Under the pieces are notes generated by a model. The model did no database searches and was not told the origin of the DNA. It saw nothing but the letters and a program-made list of their open reading frames with translations. 64,000 bases of DNA from VRUE01 sp963814915 (GTDB lineage: Bacteria > Actinomycetota > Thermoleophilia > Solirubrobacterales > 70-9), in assembly GCA_963814915.1 (NCBI GenBank), contig CAWFEI010000007.1, positions 1-64,000 of the forward strand. The letters run 5' to 3'. Shown piece by piece: positions 25,654-33,700 of the stretch (positions are counted from its first letter, which is position 1; the number at the start of each line of letters is the position of its first letter). The position numbers and the translations under genes are program-made.

Positions 25654-26804
25654 CGTTCGACGATCATCGCGTTGCCCTGCCCGCCGGCGACGCACATCGT
25701 CTCGATCCCGACCTGGTGGTCGTCGGTCTCCATGACGTTGAGCAGGGTGCCCATGATGCGGGCGCCGGTCATCCCGAACGGGTGGCCGAGGGCGATCGCG
25801 CCGCCGTGCGTGTTGAGTTTCTCGAGCGGGATGTCGCACTCGTCCATGATCGGGATCACCTGGGCGGCGAAGGCCTCATTGAGCTCGACCGTGCCGACGT
25901 CGTCCATCGTCATCCCGGCGCGGTCGAGGACCCGCTTGACGGCGCCGATCGGGGCGACGCCCATGTACTCGGGCTCGTTGCCGTAGGTGGCGGCGGTGAC
26001 GATGCGGGCGCGCGGCGTCAGGCCCAGCTGCTTGGCCTTGCTGTCGCTCATCACCAGCACCGCGGCGGCGCCGTCGTTGAGCGGGCAGGAGTTGCCGGCG
26101 GTGACGCCGCCGCCCCCGAAGGCCTCGTCGAGCGAGGAGAGCTTCTCCAGGGTCGAGCTGGCGCGCGGGCCGTCGTCCTTGGCGACCTCGCTGCCGTCGG
26201 GCAGCTTCACCGGGACGATCTCGCGGTCGAAGAAGCCGTCCTCCTGGGACTGCACGGCAAGTTCCTGGGAGCGCTGCGCGAACTTGTCCATGTCGGCGCG
26301 GCTGACCTCGTATTTCTTCGCCACGTTGACCGCGGTCAGGCCCATGTCGATGTAGGCGTTGGGCTGGCCGTTGTTCCCCTGCAGGTTCTCGTTCTGGTCG
26401 GCGGCGCCGGCGGGCTCGGTGCGCTCGTTGTAGCGGCTGACCCACTCGACCCCGGCGGCGATGTAGACGTCGCCCTGGCCGGCTGTGATCGCGTTGCCGG
26501 CCTGGCGGATCGCGTCGAGGCTGGAGGAGCAGTAGCGGGAGACGGTGACCCCGTTGACCTCGTCGGGCAGCTTCTCGCTCAGCAGGCTGATGATGCGGCC
26601 GATGTTGAATGCCTGCAGGCCCTGCGGCATGCCACAGCCGCAGATCAGGTCTTCGATCTCGTTCGGGTCGACCTCGGGGTTGCGCTCGAGCAGCTGGTCG
26701 ACGACGTAGGCGCCCATCTCATCGGGGCGCAGCTGGGCCAGCGAGCCCTTGAAGGCACGGCCGATCGGCGTGCGGATGGTGTCGACGATTACTGCCTCGG
26801 GCAT
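25647..26804 (-). CDS. Acetyl-CoA C-acyltransferase (thiolase)
   Basis: A 385-residue thiolase catalysing the last step of beta-oxidation or acetoacetyl-CoA formation. The nucleophilic cysteine is in RYCSSSLDAIRQA near residue 91. NEAFAAQ near 310, GGAIALGHPFGMTGAR near 335-350 and the second catalytic Cys in CVAGGQGNA near 373 complete the active site. The start ATG has AAGGAGAG 6 nt upstream. It heads the cluster with enoyl-CoA hydratase and thioesterase. Confidence 0.95.
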   Translation of the reverse strand: MPEAVIVDTIRTPIGRAFKGSLAQLRPDEMGAYVVDQLLERNPEVDPNEIEDLICGCGMPQGLQAFNIGRIISLLSEKLPDEVNGVTVSRYCSSSLDAIRQAGNAITAGQGDVYIAAGVEWVSRYNERTEPAGAADQNENLQGNNGQPNAYIDMGLTAVNVAKKYEVSRADMDKFAQRSQELAVQSQEDGFFDREIVPVKLPDGSEVAKDDGPRASSTLEKLSSLDEAFGGGGVTAGNSCPLNDGAAAVLVMSDSKAKQLGLTPRARIVTAATYGNEPEYMGVAPIGAVKRVLDRAGMTMDDVGTVELNEAFAAQVIPIMDECDIPLEKLNTHGGAIALGHPFGMTGARIMGTLLNVMETDDHQVGIETMCVAGGQGNAMIVERV

Positions 26805-26868
26805 GCGGAGCTCTCCTTGGTTTAGTGGCGACGGGTCGCCTTGGGAAGTGCGGACCGGAGGGTATTTG

Positions 26869-26901
26869 ACCGCGCCATCGGGCGCGGTTCTCGATTAGAT
26901 T
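26869..26901 (+). promoter_or_regulatory. Inverted repeat and -10 box upstream of the 26908 gene
   Basis: ACCGCGCC (26869-26876) and GGCGCGGT (26881-26888) form an 8-bp hairpin or operator with loop ATCG. The -10-like TAGATT (26896-26901) ends 6 nt before the ATG at 26908, with no ribosome site, which suggests leaderless initiation. It lies in the divergent space shared with the thiolase gene. Confidence 0.45.
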
Positions 26902-26907
26902 GAAGCG

Positions 26908-27354
26908 ATGTCCCTGGAGGGGTTGCGAGCCTGGATCGGCGAGGTCGAGCGCAAGCTCGGCAAGCGCACGCGCGTCTTCCTCGCCCTGACCGTGATCGCG
27001 ATCGGGATCGCGGGCGCCTCGCTGTACCTGGCGATCGACGCGCGCAACAGCTCGGTCAGCGAGAGCGACGTGCAGGCGCTGCAGGAAAAGCTCGAAACGC
27101 GCATCGACGAGGCCTCCGGCGGGGCAGCCACCTCGCCGCTCGAAACGGTCCCCGCCCCCAACCCCGAATCGGCGCCCGCGCCGGGGCAGAACTCCAAGCC
27201 AGGGAGCGGAAAGCAAGGCTCCGGTGGCACGAGCGGAGGCGGTAACGGCGGGACCGGCGGCGCAAGCAGCGGGACCGCGGGCGAAGACACGAGCAGCGCC
27301 AAACTGCAGGAACTGCTCCAGCAGGCCAAGGAACGCTCCGCAGCGGCCAAATAG
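26908..27354 (+). CDS. Small single-pass membrane protein with coiled coil
   Basis: A 148-residue protein of unknown function. A basic cytosolic segment (1-22) precedes one membrane helix, VFLALTVIAIGIAGASLYLA (23-42). Then come a short coiled coil (about 52-70, SDVQALQEKLETRIDEA), a Gly/Ser/Pro-rich linker (75-130) and a charged helix KLQELLQQAKERSAAAK. The layout suggests an extracytoplasmic scaffold or wall-associated protein. Divergent from thiolase. Confidence 0.72.
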   Translation: MSLEGLRAWIGEVERKLGKRTRVFLALTVIAIGIAGASLYLAIDARNSSVSESDVQALQEKLETRIDEASGGAATSPLETVPAPNPESAPAPGQNSKPGSGKQGSGGTSGGGNGGTGGASSGTAGEDTSSAKLQELLQQAKERSAAAK

Positions 27355-27369
27355 CTATTTGTGACGTTT

Positions 27370-27383
27370 GGCACGTTTGTGCC
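27370..27383 (+). terminator. Small hairpin after the 26908 gene
   Basis: GGCAC-GTTT-GTGCC, 16 bases downstream of the stop. The stem is only 5 bp and no U-tract follows; weak evidence. Confidence 0.25.
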
Positions 27384-27406
27384 TGGGGGTCGTCCCCTCC
27401 CTGCGT

Positions 27407-27412
27407 TACATT
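27407..27412 (+). promoter_or_regulatory. Possible -10 of the DUF5679 gene
   Basis: TACATT about 64 nt upstream of the ATG at 27476; no good -35 was found. Confidence 0.25.
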
Positions 27413-27475
27413 CGCCGCAATCCACCTCGCGCCCAACGCGAGTCTTTGCCCGGAGCGGCAACGAAAGGAGACCCC

Positions 27476-27622
27476 ATGCCAGAGGGTTACTGCGTCAAGG
27501 AGCGTAAGAAGGTTGAGATCAAAGACGCCAAACAGGTGACCATGAAAAACGGTCGCCCAGCCATCCAAGGCGTCTGCCCCGACTGCGGCACCAAGATCTT
27601 CAAGATCGGGAAACTCGAGTAG
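27476..27622 (+). CDS. DUF5679 small zinc-ribbon-like protein
   Basis: A 48-residue protein starting MPEGYCVKERKKVEI. ATG at 27476 has AAAGGAG 5 nt upstream, a strong ribosome site. The C-terminal CPDCGTKIFKIG is the second knuckle of the DUF5679 zinc ribbon. The first knuckle, normally CxxC (YCVKCK), reads CVKE, so one of four zinc ligands is Glu. KNGRPAIQGVCPDCGTK matches the family. Function unknown. A hairpin follows the stop. Confidence 0.85.
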   Translation: MPEGYCVKERKKVEIKDAKQVTMKNGRPAIQGVCPDCGTKIFKIGKLE

Positions 27623-27625
27623 CGC

Positions 27626-27660
27626 TGCGGCGGCGCCGGCTCGGGCCGCCGCACCTATTT
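27626..27660 (+). terminator. Terminator-like hairpin after the DUF5679 gene
   Basis: TGCGGCGGC (27626-27634) pairs with GCCGCCGCA (27645-27653), 9 bp with a 10-base loop, followed by CCTATTT. It begins 3 bases after the stop codon. Confidence 0.6.
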
Positions 27661-27679
27661 GCCCGACCGGCTCCAACGT

Positions 27680-27707
27680 GAAGCGGCCCGGAGGTCCGGG
27701 CCGCTTC
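27680..27707. terminator. Strong 13-bp hairpin between convergent genes
   Basis: GAAGCGGCCCGGA (27680-27692) and TCCGGGCCGCTTC (27695-27707) are perfect arms with a 2-base centre. It lies between the DUF5679 gene and the convergent secreted-protein gene ending at 27732, so it could end transcription from both sides; no U-tract on either strand. Confidence 0.6.
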
Positions 27708-27731
27708 AGGACTCTTCGTCAGGCGTGTGTG

Positions 27732-28766
27732 CTAGCCCGCTGCGCTGGCGCGCGCCACCCGCGCCCGCTCGGCGCGCCGGTGGCTGGAGCGCTTGGCCTT
27801 GCGCTTGTTCCCGCAGCGCACCTGCATCACCGGCCTGTTCTTGAACTGCTTGCCGTTCTGGCCGAGGCCGACGATGTTGGCGCGGTTGCGGCCTCGCTTG
27901 ACGCAGATGTTGCGCGAGTTGACGATCAGGCCCTTCTTGCCGCCCTGCATGTGCAGGATGACGCGGGAGAGCGTGGCGTCGGGGGCGTCTTCCAACGTCG
28001 CCCTGATGCCGCCTCTGGCGGAGTCGATGCGGATCCCCACCTCGACGTCGACCAGGCCGTGTAGGTCGAGCACCATGTCGGGGAGCTTGTGGTTTGAGCT
28101 CCTCAGGTAGACGGGGCCCTGCAGCGGTTCATCGAGCAGCGGGGTCCACGCCTTGACGTAGCCGTAGCGGGCCGCCTTGGGGCAGCTCTTGGCGGCGAAC
28201 TGGACCCTGGTGCAGATCGTGCGGATGTGGCCCTGTTCGAGGAAGGCGCTCCTCGGCAGGCGGACGACCAGGCCTTTGATGTTGGCGTCGCCCTTCTTCG
28301 GGCTGTAGACGGCCTTCAGGCCCGGGTAGTTGCCTCGCCTCGTGCCGCCCTTGAGGTGCAGGCCGAGGTGGGGCTTGAAGCCCAGGTTCAGGCAGTTGGC
28401 CGCCTGGTAGCGGGTCGAGAGGTCGACCGGGACGTCGTCGTTGGGATTGAAGACGTCCAGGTAGCTCCCGAACAGCGTCGCCTTGGCGCTCGATTCGTCA
28501 CAGCTCGTCGGGTTGAGGATGAAGTTCGGGCGGTCGATGTTGACCCGCAGGTCCCGCAACTTCAAGACGATCCCCTTGAGGATGTGGGGGATCGGGTCTG
28601 AGTTGGCTCCGTCGACTTCGACTTCCGCGGTCTTCGGGTTGAGGGTCAGGGCGAGCCTGACCGCGACCGTGCCGGCGTCGAAGGGGCCGGCAATTGCCGG
28701 GGTGATCGCGATCACGCTCAATGGGTCCCCGTTGTAGGGGCCGCCGAGGTAGATCTTGCCCGGCAC
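27732..28766 (-). CDS. C-terminal fragment of the frameshifted secreted protein
   Basis: An uninterrupted 344-codon block. It begins PGKIYLGGPYNGDPLSVIAI and contains a beta-rich region with GLKAVYSPKKGDANIKGLVV and CPKAARYGYVKAWTPLLDEP. The end is a basic tail (NKRKAKRSSHRRAERARVA). It is joined to the upstream part by a one-base indel at about 28786-28790, where GGAAGGCC would need one more base to read VGKALTYVPGK. An independent start is unlikely. Confidence 0.55.
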   Translation of the reverse strand: MPGKIYLGGPYNGDPLSVIAITPAIAGPFDAGTVAVRLALTLNPKTAEVEVDGANSDPIPHILKGIVLKLRDLRVNIDRPNFILNPTSCDESSAKATLFGSYLDVFNPNDDVPVDLSTRYQAANCLNLGFKPHLGLHLKGGTRRGNYPGLKAVYSPKKGDANIKGLVVRLPRSAFLEQGHIRTICTRVQFAAKSCPKAARYGYVKAWTPLLDEPLQGPVYLRSSNHKLPDMVLDLHGLVDVEVGIRIDSARGGIRATLEDAPDATLSRVILHMQGGKKGLIVNSRNICVKRGRNRANIVGLGQNGKQFKNRPVMQVRCGNKRKAKRSSHRRAERARVARASAAG

Positions 28767-29374
28767 GTAGGTGAGGGCCTTCCGACTCCTGCTCCGGCCA
28801 GGGTGTGGCCGATCTCAGAGTTGGCCGGGCAGCTCGGGTCCGCGAGCTCCTGGCGGCCGGTTTTCTGTTTGGCCACGGCCACGGCGTACTCACCGCATTT
28901 GCCGACCCCTGCCAGGGAGCCGAGCACGCCCGGGGGCAGGGTCGCGGAGAACTTGGTCATGTCCTGTTCGCCGTCTTCGCGCTGCAGGCGCATGTCGAAG
29001 GGGCTGAAGCAGCCTGCGTTGTTGTTATCGAGCCCGCTTCGAACTTGGGGTCGAAGGGAGGCACGCCTCCAGGGGGGCAGGATCCTCCGTCCTTGCCCTT
29101 GGTGATTTGGAAGTGGAGGTCACCGTGCAGGGGGTTGGTCGGATCGGACCATGGATAGAACTTGGCCTCGGTGGTGTATGTGCCGCAGGTCGCTCGGCGT
29201 CACTAGCGCCGAGCGCACGCCTTCCTTGAAGTGGAAGTTGAAGTGGTTGAAGGGTAGCTGGGGAATGTCATCCAGCGTCGCCACCAGACGCCCGGTCTCG
29301 GGATCCGGTTCGACCTTCATCGGCAGCTTGACCAAGCGCCGAGGTTCGGTTCCTCAGCACGAGGTACAGCGCGA

Positions 29375-30688
29375 TCAGGCTGTCGAAGGGGTTCTCGGCC
29401 CCCGGTTCGCTCGTCGTCCGGATTGTCCTGCTGGGCCAGGTAGACAGAGCCATTGAAGCTGCCTTCGGCAAGACGGGGTGTCCAGCTGCAGGGTGCCGAT
29501 CTTCGATTCGTTCGGACAGCCTTCTCCCGGCGCGGAGTCGAGCGACTCGCGCGCGTAGTCGGCCGGCGTACAGACGCCGAGCCCTTCGCCGACCGAGGGG
29601 TTGATCGTCACCCCTTCGGGTAGCGTAACTTCGGCTTTCTTGGCCGTCGACTGGGCGAGGCCTTCGGGGTTGTTCAGGCCTTCATCATGGAAGTCGACGT
29701 TGACGTCCAGGCCCGTTCCGGTCTCTGCGTTATCGGTCGTCGGCTTGGATTCGAATTCCGGCTTGAAGCCGAGCTTGCCGCAGCCGGTGAAACCCTGCGG
29801 TTCGGGCGGGGTCGCATTGTTGTGGCTTAAGGCGCTGCTTTTCAGCCAGCTGCCCGGATGCAACCAGGAGTCGGTTTCATAGCGCGTTTCCACCGGCCCG
29901 GTGCAGCTGGTCGGCAGGGTGAGGAAGGGCTCGGGCTCGACGCCGGCAGGGCATTCGCCGCCCGAGGCACCCGCCGCGTAGTTGATTTCGCCTGAACTGA
30001 ACGCGTTGTTCGTATTGAGGCAGTCGCCCCGCACTGGGTCGTGCGCCGGATCGGCAGGCACCCCCCAGAGCTGGACCGCGGCACCGTAGACGCGAAGCAC
30101 CCGCGAAATCTCCGATGAATCGGCGACGACATTGTAGTCGCCACCCTGCTTGACGCTGACATCCACGATCTGCGGCACGCCGATCACCGAGAAGCCCAAC
30201 CGCACCGCGACCCCCGGGGGCGGCTCGAGGTTGTAGATCGGTGAGTTGACGTAGAAAATGGGTGGGGCGTAAAAGATGTTGACTCCCGCAACGCCCACCA
30301 CCGTCTTGTCACTGCAATCCGTGCCCACGCGGCCGGTGTGGGTTTCCTGGAAATCGGCGGTCGGGCAGCGAGGGATCGTTGTGGTGTCACCGGAGAGACC
30401 GGCCACCTGATCGATGATCAGGTCCTTGATCGCCTCGTCGGGCAACCATTCGACTGGGCCGGTTTCGGTGTAATTGATTTCGAACGTCGTCGTCAATGCG
30501 AAGGGATGCGAGCCGGCCTGGGTCTGCATGGGGTCATCGGCGGGTTTGGCGGGCGTCGCGTCCTCGGCGTTGAACTGCACATCGAACTCGCTCAAGCCGA
30601 AGTCAGCCTGCGCCGGGCCGGCGCCCGCCGCAGAGGCGAGGATCGCCGCCGCAGAGGCGAGGATCGCGAGTAGGCGGCGGTGGTTCAT
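29375..30688 (-). CDS. N-terminal fragment of the frameshifted secreted protein
   Basis: Signal peptide, then ADFGLSEFDVQFNAEDATPA and an extracellular domain of about 400 residues with several Cys pairs. Within the signal peptide the seven residues ILASAAA/ILASAAG are a tandem duplication (21-bp period). The frame departs at about 29479, where two G residues appear missing (CCGTCTTGCCGAAGG would read PVLPEG with CCGG twice). An in-frame ATG at 30709 overlaps the upstream gene's stop, but ATG 30688 has the better-placed ribosome site. Confidence 0.6.
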   Translation of the reverse strand: MNHRRLLAILASAAAILASAAGAGPAQADFGLSEFDVQFNAEDATPAKPADDPMQTQAGSHPFALTTTFEINYTETGPVEWLPDEAIKDLIIDQVAGLSGDTTTIPRCPTADFQETHTGRVGTDCSDKTVVGVAGVNIFYAPPIFYVNSPIYNLEPPPGVAVRLGFSVIGVPQIVDVSVKQGGDYNVVADSSEISRVLRVYGAAVQLWGVPADPAHDPVRGDCLNTNNAFSSGEINYAAGASGGECPAGVEPEPFLTLPTSCTGPVETRYETDSWLHPGSWLKSSALSHNNATPPEPQGFTGCGKLGFKPEFESKPTTDNAETGTGLDVNVDFHDEGLNNPEGLAQSTAKKAEVTLPEGVTINPSVGEGLGVCTPADYARESLDSAPGEGCPNESKIGTLQLDTPSCRRQLQWLCLPGPAGQSGRRANRGPRTPSTA

Positions 30689-30705
30689 CTGTCGTCTCTC
30701 CTTGT

Positions 30706-33700
30706 TCATCGGCTTGCCCTCCGATTGGCGCGCCTACAGCGCTTCTTCGCGCGCTTGCTCTTGCTCCTGGCGCGCTGCGCCAGGCGGGTGGCTTTGTGGT
30801 TGCGCTTCTTGGCGATCGCGGACTTGCCGTTGCGCTTCGCCTGCTTGCCGTGCCTGCGCAGCCGCTTGGCGCGGTTGCTGAGCTTCTTCGCCTTGCGGCC
30901 CTGCTTGCTGCAGTTGCGCACCGGCTGCGGGTTGCCGGCGCCGTGGAAGTTGGCGCTCGCCGGGTTGTCGAACTGCGGCGCCGCCGGCACGCTCTGGCAG
31001 GCGTCGCCGAAGCATTCGGGCGGCGATTCGGGCCGTGGGAAGCCGCCGTCGACGCGGGCGTCGTAGATGTCGATCAGGCCGGGGTCTTCTGGGTCGATGC
31101 TGGCAGCCGTCCTGAGGAAGACATCGCTGCCATCCGCACTGGCATCGACAAAGGTCGAGGCCTTGGAGTTCACCCCGGTCGAGATGAGGCTGACGCAACC
31201 CTCCGTCTCAGCACAGCCATCGACGCCCTGCTCAACCCACTCGTATACGTCGGCCACGCCGTTGGTGTCCCGAGGCACCAGGGCGTCGAAGGCATTGAAG
31301 AACGCGTAGCTGCCGTCGTCGGCGATCATCCGCGGGATGTAGGCGCCGCGTCGCGGCGTCTGCAACCAGGCTGCCGCCTGGACCCCTTTGAAGAATTCAC
31401 GGGGTCTGTTGGGCTTCGGGAGAAGGTCCGTCCGTGGCCGTTCCCCGCTCGGGTTGCAGGAGATGCATGTCAGCTCCGCCGCATCGGCGTCGTAGCGGTA
31501 GACCTCCATGGCGCGCTCACCCGTGTCCCGACTGGCGTTGTCATGGCCGGTGAGGCTGGCGAGCGACTGAAAGAACAGGTAGCGGCCGTCCGGCGTCACC
31601 CGGCTGAAATCGGCGACCGCCGACTGATTGGAGGCGACCCTGTAACCGGTTTTATCGTTCCTTTCGTCGTCACGCGTAAGCGTGACGACGAAGCGCTTTT
31701 CGCCTTCTCGGTCGAGATAGAGGTTGGGCAGCCCGGCCGTCGCACCTGCGGCAAGAACTTTGTCGGAGAGGAAATAGACGTAGGAGTCATCCCCGCCGGC
31801 GCCGAGGACGCCCCTTTCCTCATCGACTCCGCTGGCGATCAGGGTCGGGGTTTCCGTCTCGACATCAAACTTGTAGAGGTCCCGACCGACGCTGAAGATG
31901 ACGCTCGAGCCGTCATTGCTCGCCGTCCAGTAGGCCGCCTGGCTTCCCGCTCCGACCGAGTCCGAGACGGGCACCGTCGTTTCACCGTCTACCCTGGCGT
32001 ATAGCGATCCCGCCCCGGTTCCGCTGGCGAGCTTGGCCTCCCAGAAGATCACCGAGCCGTCGTCGGATATGGCATGTTCGGCGTCGCCTATTTCTTCGGC
32101 ATCGTGGGCATTCGCGTTGCCGACCGAGGCCTTGATCGCCGGTTCGCCGCTTGGCAGGACGCTGACCAGATCCAGTTCGCCGTCGTGAAAGTCATAGACT
32201 GGCTCCGATTCGGGGGGCAGGCCGGGGGTCAGCGGCGCCTTGGAGGTGAAGACCATGTGGCCGCCATCTTTTGAGTAACCCATGAAGGCCGATCGCGACG
32301 TATCTCCCGAGCCGAATACCTGCTTGGTTACGGTCTCGTAGCTTTCAGCGACGTTGTCCCGAAGGTAGACGTTGTACTTGCCGAGCAGGGCGTCCGCGTT
32401 GAGCGGCGGCATCGCATTGTCGAGCAGATATGCATGCGATAGGTCTTCGGTGAAGGCGCCGAACTTGGGCGGGGTGGCGGTGACGTCCAGCGTCTGTTCG
32501 GTGTTGTAAGCATGCAGCGGACTGATCCCGTGATTCGACCAGCCGCCCGGACCGCGGGTTGCCATGAACTGGTTGGTCCAGTAGCTGCCCTGGGCGTCGC
32601 CAAAAGCCGTGGCCGTCGAGTAGGTGAATTTGTCACCGTCCGGGCGCGCCTGGTCGGAGGCCACCGCGTAGTTAAGCGCTGTACCTCGCGCCACGATGTC
32701 GTGGGCGGATTTTTCCACGGGCGTCACCATCTCGTAGGCGCGGCAGTCGGGTAGGTTCGCGGAGGCGCCGTAGCGAGCAGCCTGGTTGGGGCAGTTGGTT
32801 TCGGGCGTCACGTGTTCGAACGTGGCCAGGGTGTGGTCGGGGCCGACGTTTTCGGCGACGCCGCTGGTCGCGATCACGCGGTAGTGGTAGGTCGTACCTG
32901 GATCGAGGTCGTCAAGGAAGCGCGCGACTTCGTGCGTGGAGCTGTCGGAGCCGACGTTCAGCTCGTCGGTTTCCGAGCCGTAGGCTTCGGTCTTGCCGTA
33001 CTCGAAGTGGTAGGTGGTCGCCGCGCCCTCGGGATTGATCCGGGCCTTCAGCGCCGCCTCGGTGAAGGTGACGTCCTGCGCCCAGCTGGCCGCGATCACC
33101 GGGCCGGGCGTCTGCAGCGTGAGCGGCACATATTGGGGGTCTACGACCGCTCCGGACGGGTAGGTCACCTTGAGCCGGTAGACGTAGGTCGTGCCGGGGT
33201 GCAGGCCGGAGACGGTGGCGCTGACCGCAACCGGGCTTTCGCCCGTGATCCCGCCCGGTCCCGGCACGCAGGGGGCGGTTTCATAGGCCTGGACGGCGTC
33301 GGTCACCTTCTTCTGCACGCCCCACTCGAAGGCGCAGGCCGAGATCGTCGCCGTGTCGGGGTTGACCGAGCCGTTCAGGGTCGCTTCCGTAGAGGGGGAC
33401 CCCGAGACGGCTTCGGCGAAGACGGTCTGGATCTGGTTGAAGGTCTGGTTGGAGCCGTTGACCGTACCGTTGGGATTGGCCGCGACGAGACGGTACTCGT
33501 ATCCGGATGCGCCTTCCGCGAAGGGGCCGCCCTGCGGGATCAGGCCGGTCAGGTCGGCGTGCACGGCGACGGCGCTCGTGCCGGCGCCGATTTCGGCCGG
33601 GGTCTCCGCGCAGGGGGCGACGTTGCCGTAGACGGCCGGGCCGTTTACGGGGTTGGGCCCCCATTCGAAGAAGCATTCGTCCAGTTCGACCCCGTCGGGG

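Larger units (their letters stand above)
27732..30688 (-). pseudogene. Large secreted protein, multiply frameshifted
   Basis: One long gene of about 985 codons is split by at least seven single-base indels, clustered at 28.78-29.48 kb. It starts with a signal peptide (MNHRRLLAILASAAAILASA, ATG 30688, AAGGAGAG 7 nt upstream). Conserved-looking text continues across frames: GTLQLDTP near 29.49 kb, then YLAQQDNPDDE, ENPFDSLIALYLVLRNR, VKLPMKVEPDPETGRLVATL, FYPWSDPTNPLHGDLHFQI, MTKFSATLPPGVLGSLAGVG and finally PGKIYLGGPYNGDPLSVIAI. No in-frame stops interrupt the reconstructed protein. It follows the NHL-type gene with a short gap. This kind of large secreted protein is one I associate with Solirubrobacterales; the function is unknown. 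Confidence 0.72.

Noticed and set aside
30626..30664. 21-bp tandem repeat
   Set aside because: It encodes a repeated ILASAAA in the hydrophobic core of a signal peptide, an ordinary slippage event.
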